In this document: piece after piece, positions 16,957 through 23,339 of the stretch
Layout: each line of letters starts with the position of its first letter
Numbering within the stretch: position 1 is the first letter of the stretch
NCBI GenBank assembly: GCA_037131735.1
Contig: JBAXQM010000023.1
Coordinates: 1-43,324, forward strand
Direction: 5' to 3'
DNA: 43,324 nt
Source: CAIUPE01 sp037131735
Lineage (GTDB): Bacteria; Pseudomonadota; Alphaproteobacteria; Rhizobiales; Beijerinckiaceae
Program-made: the position numbers and the translations under genes
Notes under the pieces: model-generated
Seen by the model: the letters and a program-made list of their open reading frames with translations, nothing else
Told to the model about the DNA's origin: nothing
The model's database searches: none

Positions 16957-18960
16957 TTAGCCGCGCCGTCTGCGACGGCCACCTTCGCCTTCTGCCGGTT
17001 GAGCGAGTTCTTTTTTCGGCGGCAAAGTCACGACCTTTGACAGGTTCGAAAACACATCAACCTTATTCGGGATCGCCATGGCGCTCACAAAATGCGTCTG
17101 GAATTTTGGCTCCATCGCGGTTTCGATTTTCTCGATTTTACCGACGGTGGATTCAATTTCATTACGTGCATTCAGATTGAGCAAAGCAATGCGCGCGCCT
17201 GTGCCGGCGGCATTGCCAGCGGAACCCACTTTCGTAAGATCGCAATCAGGAATGAGCCCCAACACCATCGCATATTTCACATCGATATGGCTGCCGAAAG
17301 CACCTGCGAGCGTGATTTTATCGACGTGATCGACGCCATAATGATCGAGCAGCAATTTCACGCCCGCATAGAGTGCGGCCTTGCCAAGCTGGATCGCGCG
17401 CACATCGGCTTGCGTGATTGTGATGCGTGGTTCGCCATCATGCAGGAGATAGGTAAACGTGCGGCCTTCGGGAATGATGCGCGGCGTGCGGCTTTGCAGA
17501 TCGCCATCAATCACACCGTCTTGCGTAATAATTCCGGCGAGATACATCTCCGCAATTGCTTCAATAATACCTGAACCGCAAATGCCGTTCACGCCCGTCT
17601 TTGCGGCTTCTTCCGCAAAACCCTCTTCATTCGACCAGAGGTCCGAGCCGATGATTTTGAATTTCGGCTCTAACGTGGCGTGATCAATCCGCACGCGCTC
17701 GATTGCACCCGGTGCCGCGCGTTGCCCGGATGACAACTGTGCGCCTTCAAAGGCCGGGCCGGTTGGTGAGGAGCACGCCAACAACCGCTTTTTGTTGCCG
17801 AGCACGATTTCAGCATTGGTGCCGACATCGACAAGCAGCGTGACATCATCATTCATATGCGGTGCTTCTGAGAGCACTACACCTGCGGTGTCTGCACCCA
17901 CATGGCCTGCTATACAGGGCAGCAAATAGACATAAGCGCCCGGCGCAATATCAAGCCCGACTTCACGCGCTTTGACATCTTGGCCCTTGTCGAGCGTCAA
18001 AGCGAAAGGCGCACCGCCGAGTTCCGTCGGATCAATTCCCAAGAAGAGATGATGCATGATCGGATTGCCGACGACGGTCATTTCGACAATCGCGTTGCGT
18101 TCAATCTTGGCTTCTTTTGCGACTTCGCCGACAAGATCATTGAGCGCAGCACGCACAGCGTCCGTCATCTCATTCTCGCCGCCCGGATTCATCATCACGT
18201 AAGAGACGCGACTCATCAAATCTTCGCCAAAACGAATTTGCGGGTTCATGAGGCCTGCGGACGCAAGCGTATCGCCCGTGTAAAGATCGGAGAGATGCGC
18301 GGCAATTGTGGTCGAACCAACGTCAACGGCAACGCCATAAGCCGTTTCAACAAGGCCCGGATAGATCGCCACAATATCGCTGCCCTTGCGCACCGCGACG
18401 GTGACTTTCCATTCGCCTGCGCGCAAAGTCTTTTGCAAGGAATTCAAAACGCGTAAATCGGGCATACCGGCATCGATATTCCATTGCGCCTTCAGCGCCT
18501 CACACAACCGTGTGAAATCGGATGACGGACTATCAATATCGGGCTCAGCAACTTCAATGAAATGCAGACGCACAATCGGTTCAAGCGCAATGGCGCGCGT
18601 ATCAGCGCTCTTGCGCACGACTTGGCGATGCACTTGGCTTTCCGGCGGTACATCGATCACGACATCGCCGCAGAGTTTCGCCTGACAGCCCAAGCGACGA
18701 TGCGCACCAAGCGCACCACGCTTTGACGCATAGCGCTCTTCGACTTGATTCCATTCCGTCAGATGATTCTCCGCCGAGGTGATGCCGTGCTTGGCAAAAT
18801 CACCTTCTGCGACGAGAATCTGACAGCGGCCGCAAATGCCGCGACCACCACACACACTATCGACATCGACGCCGAGTGAGCGCGCCGCTTCAAGCACCGA
18901 TGTGCCTTCAGCAAAATCACCGCGCTTACCCGAGGGCGTGAAAACGATGCGATGCGTCAT
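16957..18960 (-). CDS. RACo-like reductive activator of corrinoid protein (ferredoxin + ASKHA, DUF4445)
   Basis: Residues 1-100 form a plant-type [2Fe-2S] ferredoxin domain with ligands at Cys37, Cys43, Cys46 and probably Cys92. The remainder is the DUF4445 ASKHA ATPase-like domain (VDVGSTTIAAHLSDLYTG, LVDVGTNAEIVLG, GICGSGIIEAIAEM, LAGAFGSH). In acetogens and methylotrophic anaerobes, RACo proteins use ATP to reduce accidentally oxidised Co(II) corrinoid back to the active Co(I) state. An aerobic or microaerobic host would need this repair often. At 667 residues it is a little longer than typical and ends with an unusual GGRRRRRG tail. It lies six bases after the methyltransferase gene and three before sdaA, clearly in one operon. 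Family assignment is strong; the protein partner is inferred to be the corrinoid protein at 22483-23172. Confidence 0.93.
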   Translation of the reverse strand: MTHRIVFTPSGKRGDFAEGTSVLEAARSLGVDVDSVCGGRGICGRCQILVAEGDFAKHGITSAENHLTEWNQVEERYASKRGALGAHRRLGCQAKLCGDVVIDVPPESQVHRQVVRKSADTRAIALEPIVRLHFIEVAEPDIDSPSSDFTRLCEALKAQWNIDAGMPDLRVLNSLQKTLRAGEWKVTVAVRKGSDIVAIYPGLVETAYGVAVDVGSTTIAAHLSDLYTGDTLASAGLMNPQIRFGEDLMSRVSYVMMNPGGENEMTDAVRAALNDLVGEVAKEAKIERNAIVEMTVVGNPIMHHLFLGIDPTELGGAPFALTLDKGQDVKAREVGLDIAPGAYVYLLPCIAGHVGADTAGVVLSEAPHMNDDVTLLVDVGTNAEIVLGNKKRLLACSSPTGPAFEGAQLSSGQRAAPGAIERVRIDHATLEPKFKIIGSDLWSNEEGFAEEAAKTGVNGICGSGIIEAIAEMYLAGIITQDGVIDGDLQSRTPRIIPEGRTFTYLLHDGEPRITITQADVRAIQLGKAALYAGVKLLLDHYGVDHVDKITLAGAFGSHIDVKYAMVLGLIPDCDLTKVGSAGNAAGTGARIALLNLNARNEIESTVGKIEKIETAMEPKFQTHFVSAMAIPNKVDVFSNLSKVVTLPPKKELAQPAEGEGGRRRRRG

Positions 18961-18966
18961 GTAATG

Positions 18967-19881
18967 TTACTCGCGATTACGACGGCGGCCTTCGCGACCA
19001 CGACGATCCCCTGCTGCGCCATCCGCACCTTCCGGTGCCGGTTCGCGATATTTGCGAATCCATGCAGCGCAATTCGGATCATGACCCATCATTACATCCG
19101 CGCCGAGAATGGCTTGAATGTCTTCCGCATGAAGCGGATTCATGATGGCCGATGTCATTCCCGCACCAATCGCCATCGGCATGAAGGCCGCAGCCAAGCC
19201 ACGACGATTAGGCAGGCCGAAGGAGAAGTTCGATGCGCCGCAAGTCGTATTCACTTTCAACTCTTCGCGCAAACGGCGTAGGAGATGGATCAGCTTTGCG
19301 CCTGCATCATTCAACGCGCCGACCGGCATCACGAGCGGGTCGACAACAATGTCTTCTTTCGGAATTCCGTAATCGGCTGCACGCTGCACAATCTTTTTTG
19401 CAACTTCGAAACGAACATCGGGATCTTCCGAAATACCCGTCTCGTCATTTGAAATCGCAACCACGGCCGCGCCATATTTTTTGACAAGCGGCAACACGGA
19501 TTCGAGACGCTCTTCTTCGCCTGTCACCGAGTTCACAAGTGCTTTGCCTTTGTACACAGCAAGTCCGCTTTCGAGGGCGGCGACGATCGAGGAGTCGATT
19601 GAGAGCGGCACATCCGTGACTTCCTGCACGCGCTTGATCGCTTCAGCGAGGATCGCGGGCTCATCGGCGAGCGGAATACCGGCATTGACGTCGAGCATCT
19701 GCGCACCCGCTTCGACCTGCGCCAAAGCATCGCTTATCACGCGGGTGTAATCGCCAGCAGCCATTTCAGCGGCGAGCAATTTGCGGCCTGTTGGATTGAT
19801 GCGTTCGCCAATCATGACGAAACGGCGCTCGAAGCCAATGATGACTTCCTTTTTATGCGATGAGAGGACCGTATCGGTCAT
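18967..19881 (-). CDS. Methyltetrahydrofolate:corrinoid methyltransferase (MtgA/AcsE-like, pterin-binding)
   Basis: The protein of about 304 residues has the pterin-binding TIM-barrel pattern of dihydropteroate synthase/AcsE proteins: MIGERINPTGRK near residue 23, MLDVNAGIP, SIDSS and KALVNSVTGEEE. Such enzymes move a methyl group between corrinoid and tetrahydrofolate; MtgA of Desulfitobacterium does so in glycine betaine demethylation. The ATG at 19881 is preferred to a TTG at 19899. Its ribosome site lies within a short palindrome, ACCCCGGGGT (19887-19896), that could hide it in the mRNA. The C-terminus (about 20 residues) is Arg/Gly-rich, like the tail of the RACo protein encoded next. 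The direction here is most likely methyl-corrinoid to methyl-THF. Confidence 0.9.
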   Translation of the reverse strand: MTDTVLSSHKKEVIIGFERRFVMIGERINPTGRKLLAAEMAAGDYTRVISDALAQVEAGAQMLDVNAGIPLADEPAILAEAIKRVQEVTDVPLSIDSSIVAALESGLAVYKGKALVNSVTGEEERLESVLPLVKKYGAAVVAISNDETGISEDPDVRFEVAKKIVQRAADYGIPKEDIVVDPLVMPVGALNDAGAKLIHLLRRLREELKVNTTCGASNFSFGLPNRRGLAAAFMPMAIGAGMTSAIMNPLHAEDIQAILGADVMMGHDPNCAAWIRKYREPAPEGADGAAGDRRGREGRRRNRE

Positions 19882-19963
19882 GATGTACCCCGGGGTCAAA
19901 AAAGTGGCGGACGGTGTTGGAATAGTCTTTGGTCAAATATCGTCAGAGATTGCAATCGTCTTG

Positions 19964-21010
19964 TCACATTCCGACAGCGGACGGCGGCATCTCGCTATCG
20001 GCGGCAGTGGCAAAAGCGCGCCGGAAGGGCTGACGACCCTTCAGAACGCCTGATTCCGTCACAATATGGCCGACGCTTTCCTCTTGGCGATAGGCCATGA
20101 TGTGGACGCCGGCGACGCCCTTGATCTCGGAAATTTCCTGAATAAGGTCGATGCAGAGCTTAATGCCTTCAGCCTTTTGGTTCTCGGCGCCTTCGATACG
20201 CTTGATGACTTCGTCGGGAATATGCACGCCTGCAACATTGCTGCGCATCCAGCGCGCGGTTTTGGCTGACGGCAAAGGTCCGACACCAACGAGAATATAA
20301 CATTTCTCATCGAGCCCCATGTCGCGCACTTTGATCATGAATTGCTTCAAGAGCGGAACATCATAGCAATACTGCGTCTGGATATATTGCGCACCGGCAG
20401 CGATCTTTTTCGCCAAACGCAACGGACGCCAATCATAAGGCGGCGCAAACGGATTTTCAGCCGCGCCCAAGAAGAGACGCGGCGGATCGGTGATCTTCCG
20501 ACCCGACAAAAATGTGCGCTCGTCGCGCATTGTCTTCATCACATGGAGAAGCGATGTGGAATCGAGATCGAACACAGGTTTCGCTTCGGGATGATCGCCC
20601 GACTGTACGCCATCGCCCGTCAGCGCGAGCACATTGCATACGCCAAGCGCTGCCGCACCGAGCACATTGCCCTGAATAGCAATGCGGTTGTAATCGCGAC
20701 AAGAGATTTGCAAAATCGGTGAATAGCCAACGCGAGTGAGAAGCGCACAAATGGCGACGCTCGACATATGGCAATTCGCGCCCGAACCGTCAGTGGCGTT
20801 CACGCCATCTACATAACCATCGAAATGTTTGACGCGCTCATACACATCATCGGGATTGGCGCTGTCGGGTGGATTGAGTTCTGCGGTGATCGCAAATTCG
20901 CCACGGCGCAAGACGCGCTCAAGACGTCCACGAGAGGAATGGCCCGGCAATTCGGGCAAAGGCGAAGCGGGCGTCGGGCCGAGATCGGTGGCGGGAATGG
21001 GAGGGGACAT
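19964..21010 (-). CDS. metF: Methylenetetrahydrofolate reductase (MetF family)
   Basis: The protein of about 348 residues shows MetF barrel features: FAITAELNPPDSANPDD at the N-terminus, CRDYNRIAIQGNVLGAAALG, LALTGDGVQSGDHPEAKPV and AQYIQTQYCYDV. The family interconverts 5,10-methylene-THF and 5-methyl-THF with a flavin. In this operon it should run in the oxidative direction, taking methyl-THF made from betaine methyl groups to methylene-THF for serine synthesis or energy. The ATG at 21010 is chosen; an upstream TTG at 21049 would overlap the previous gene by 28 bases. It follows the MetV-like Fe-S gene by ten bases, so the two probably form a complex. Confidence 0.92.
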   Translation of the reverse strand: MSPPIPATDLGPTPASPLPELPGHSSRGRLERVLRRGEFAITAELNPPDSANPDDVYERVKHFDGYVDGVNATDGSGANCHMSSVAICALLTRVGYSPILQISCRDYNRIAIQGNVLGAAALGVCNVLALTGDGVQSGDHPEAKPVFDLDSTSLLHVMKTMRDERTFLSGRKITDPPRLFLGAAENPFAPPYDWRPLRLAKKIAAGAQYIQTQYCYDVPLLKQFMIKVRDMGLDEKCYILVGVGPLPSAKTARWMRSNVAGVHIPDEVIKRIEGAENQKAEGIKLCIDLIQEISEIKGVAGVHIMAYRQEESVGHIVTESGVLKGRQPFRRAFATAADSEMPPSAVGM

Positions 21011-21020
21011 GGTTACACTC

Positions 21021-21524
21021 TTACTCGTGTGCGCCTTGCGAAACGGCAAGCCAGGAAGAACGGCCCTTCAAGCGATGATCAATCGGCTTTTGCACATCCA
21101 TGATCTTGTCGCCTTCTTTCATCATGCGACTGCCTTCCCAGCCTTTGACCCAGACGCACGGCATCTCGGCATAGACTTCGCAATTGCCATTCGCGCGCAC
21201 GCCGCCGCAGGGACCATTGCGCAAATTTTTCGGGCAATTCATCGGGCATGACATGCCGGTTGATGAAAGAATGCACTGGCCGCACATGCGGCAATCAAAC
21301 AGAGCGCTCTTGATGGTCTTCTCAACCGCAACCATCGGCTTTTCCATGCGCTCATAACCGATGAGTTTGAACACCGGCGCCAAGCCGCGCAGCACGGACT
21401 CGACAATCGCATAAGTAATTTCCATGCTGCGCGCATGGCGATTGGCCCAAAAGCGCAATGCGAATTTTGATCCGTCGCGCGGCGGCTTTGTCGAGGCTTC
21501 AAAGGCAAAGGGAACGCGTGACAT
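21021..21524 (-). CDS. MetV-like Fe-S/zinc protein (MTHFR C-terminal domain)
   Basis: The 167-residue protein contains a cysteine-rich core: CRMCGQCILSSTGMSCPMNC, then CGG, C and C further on (about residues 78-123). This resembles the small MetV subunit that pairs with MetF in acetogens, where it binds iron-sulfur clusters and passes electrons between the flavin and outside partners. The N-terminal 75 residues carry basic and amphipathic segments. Its ATG overlaps the preceding stop by one base (TAATG), showing translational coupling, and metF follows after ten bases. The electron acceptor in this host cannot be told from the window; no ETF, Rnf or Hdr genes are present. Confidence 0.85.
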   Translation of the reverse strand: MSRVPFAFEASTKPPRDGSKFALRFWANRHARSMEITYAIVESVLRGLAPVFKLIGYERMEKPMVAVEKTIKSALFDCRMCGQCILSSTGMSCPMNCPKNLRNGPCGGVRANGNCEVYAEMPCVWVKGWEGSRMMKEGDKIMDVQKPIDHRLKGRSSWLAVSQGAHE

Positions 21525-21829
21525 TAATTCGTCTCCTCAAGACCCTGATTTTTGGCAAGCTTGGCCAAACGCTCATTCGGATAGTCGGCTTCAAGCTTTG
21601 CGGCCCATGCCGATGCCTCCGCCTCGAGATCATCGCTGACATCAACGGGATCAGCGCGGCGCCAATCGGCGAGATAGGCATCGGTTGAGTCCGCGCCGGC
21701 TTTCATCGCCGCCGCATCAATCGCTGTGACAAAGCGTTCAGGCAATTCGCGCTTGGCGCTGGTGCGCCCTTGTTTCACGATGACCTGCGCAGGCATATCG
21801 CGCCAATAAACGATAATCAGTTGAGCCAT
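21524..21829 (-). CDS. Small protein of the 'virulence factor' domain type
   Basis: This 101-residue protein begins with a short beta segment (LIIVYWRDMPAQVIVKQG) and continues as a charged helical region. It resembles the short alphaproteobacterial proteins auto-annotated as 'virulence factor', which sit next to MTHFR and corrinoid genes; that label says nothing reliable about function. It has an ATG with a GGGAGGG site, and the start codon is centred in a perfect 16-base palindrome (21821-21836), so initiation may be structure-sensitive. It is 30 bases after the DUF1638 gene and overlaps the MetV-like gene by one base. A structural or assembly role in the MetFV-corrinoid complex is the simplest guess. 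Confidence 0.7.
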   Translation of the reverse strand: MAQLIIVYWRDMPAQVIVKQGRTSAKRELPERFVTAIDAAAMKAGADSTDAYLADWRRADPVDVSDDLEAEASAWAAKLEADYPNERLAKLAKNQGLEETN

Positions 21830-21859
21830 GGCTCAAAACCCTCCCGATTTATAAGGATT

Positions 21860-22486
21860 TTATACGGCAGGCGTGCGCGGATGGATGCGACCGTTTCCGG
21901 TGACAAATGTCTCCAATCCGCCAAGTCCGGTGACACGCATCTCGAAGGCGAGGCCCAAACGTTCAGCGGCCTTGCGCGCTTTCTTTTCCAAAGCGGCATC
22001 GGGGATCTGCGCGAGATAAACAACGCGCTTGTAATGGCCAAAAATATCGTTGCGGAGCTGCGGGTAACGATCGAGGCCCATGCCTTGAATGATCAGACGA
22101 TCAAAATGCCGTACCAGATAATCGGTGAGAAAGAAGGAGCCGAGCTCTTCATCCATCAGCTGATCAAATTCGCCGGGCTTTGCATAAAAGGCGTAGCAAT
22201 GATCGCCTTCGATCCGCTCGACGCCCTCTTCGATGAGAACTTTGTCGAGAAGGCCGCCCGTGCCGCAATCGCCATAGAGGCAAAGAATATCGGCATAGCC
22301 GTCTGCGCGCGCTTTGCGGATTTTCTTGCGCACGCCATCAGGAATTTTTTGCGGATGATTGTGCCAGATCGCTGGCAGACAGGTAATGTCGAGATGATCG
22401 AGCTTGTTGAGCGCTTTCGCGTCAATCAATTCACGCGCAAGGGCTCCGCAGGCAATAACGAGTGTTTTGCCTGCGGCTTTGATCAC
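21860..22486 (-). CDS. DUF1638 family protein
   Basis: This protein of about 208 residues matches the DUF1638 pattern: IACGALARE near the start, TCLPAIWHNHPQKIP, LCLYGDCGTGGL and GDHCYAFY. The repeated Cys and His residues in these motifs suggest a metal or cofactor site, but no activity is established to my knowledge. I start it at the GTG at 22486, which overlaps the corrinoid gene's TGA stop (GTGA, four bases); a longer TTG start at 22552 would overlap by 70 bases and is less likely. Its tight coupling to the corrinoid protein gene argues for a role in loading, chaperoning or activating the corrinoid protein. Confidence 0.82.
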   Translation of the reverse strand: MIKAAGKTLVIACGALARELIDAKALNKLDHLDITCLPAIWHNHPQKIPDGVRKKIRKARADGYADILCLYGDCGTGGLLDKVLIEEGVERIEGDHCYAFYAKPGEFDQLMDEELGSFFLTDYLVRHFDRLIIQGMGLDRYPQLRNDIFGHYKRVVYLAQIPDAALEKKARKAAERLGLAFEMRVTGLGGLETFVTGNGRIHPRTPAV

Positions 22487-23172
22487 GCCCGGATCGTGCG
22501 TTGCGACAGCAGCGATTTTGCCGTTTCCACAGCAACGGCCGCGTCGCGGCAATAGGCATCAGCACCAACGGCTTCTGCGAATGCTTCGTTCAATGGCGCG
22601 CCACCGACGAGCACGAGATAGTCGTTACGCATGCCCTTTTCTTTGAGCGTGTCGATGACGACTTTCATGTAAGGCATTGTGGTGGTTAGAAGCGCCGACA
22701 TGCCAAGAATGTCTGGCTTATGTTCTTCGAGCGCTTCGATATATTTTTCGACCGGATTGTTGATGCCGAGATCGATCACTTCGAAGCCCGCACCTTCCAT
22801 CATCATGCAAACGAGATTTTTGCCGATGTCGTGAATGTCGCCCTTCACCGTGCCGATGACCATCTTGCCGACCTTCGGCGCGCCGGTTTCGGCGAGCAAC
22901 GGACGGAGCAATTGCATACCGGCCTTCATGGCGTTGGCCGACATCAACACTTCCGGCACGAAGAGAATGCCGTCACGGAAATCGACGCCAACGATGCGCA
23001 TACCTTCGACCAGCGCTTTGGTCAGAATGTCGTAAGGGGTCCAGCTGCGCTTTAAGAGCACATTGACGCCTTCGACAATTTCTTCACCAAGACCGTCATA
23101 AAGGTCGTCATGCATCTGCTCGACGAGTTCGTCGTCAGAGAGTGAGTTCAGATCGAGATCGCCGTCGGCCAT
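22483..23172 (-). CDS. Corrinoid (cobalamin-binding) methyl carrier protein, MtgC/MttC-like
   Basis: The 229-residue protein has the helical cap domain of methyltransferase corrinoid proteins (about residues 10-95) and a B12-binding Rossmann domain with DIHDIG (Asp112, His114, Gly117), SAL (Ser159-Leu161) and the GG pair (190-191). His114 would be the lower axial cobalt ligand. Proteins of this type receive a methyl group from an MttB-family enzyme and hand it to a pterin-dependent methyltransferase. Ribosome site AAGGA is part of a small CCUU/AAGG hairpin. The 167-base gap before it (from the FAD enzyme gene) contains a strongly structured leader candidate. It is probably shared by both MttB-family enzymes, since no second corrinoid gene is in the window. 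Confidence 0.95.
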   Translation of the reverse strand: MADGDLDLNSLSDDELVEQMHDDLYDGLGEEIVEGVNVLLKRSWTPYDILTKALVEGMRIVGVDFRDGILFVPEVLMSANAMKAGMQLLRPLLAETGAPKVGKMVIGTVKGDIHDIGKNLVCMMMEGAGFEVIDLGINNPVEKYIEALEEHKPDILGMSALLTTTMPYMKVVIDTLKEKGMRNDYLVLVGGAPLNEAFAEAVGADAYCRDAAVAVETAKSLLSQRTIRA

Positions 23173-23202
23173 GGGTCTATTTCCTTCGCGAAGGTCTATA
23201 AA

Positions 23203-23312
23203 GCGTTTCCCTTTTAAACCGAATAGAAGCCGCCCGTCGAGATCGCTGTCGGAATTGGGACGTTCCCTCCCCTGATTGCGACAGGAAAGCCCGTCGCCTC
23301 AGAGGGAAACGC
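23203..23312 (-). promoter_or_regulatory. Structured 5' leader candidate of the corrinoid protein gene
   Basis: On the minus-strand transcript, GCGUUUCCCU (23312-23303) and AGGGAAACGC (23212-23203) form a perfect 10-bp closing stem around 90 bases. Inside, GCGACGGG and CCUGUCGC pair over eight positions (one G-U) around a CUUU loop, extended by CUGA/UCAG, and a GGGA/UCCC mini-hairpin follows. A further CCUU-CGCG-AAGG hairpin (23183-23194) covers the ribosome site. No known riboswitch consensus was recognised. It may be a cis-regulatory RNA or an operon-internal processing element. Confidence 0.5.
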
Positions 23313-23339
23313 ATCAAACAGGGCTAAATCTGTGCCCGA

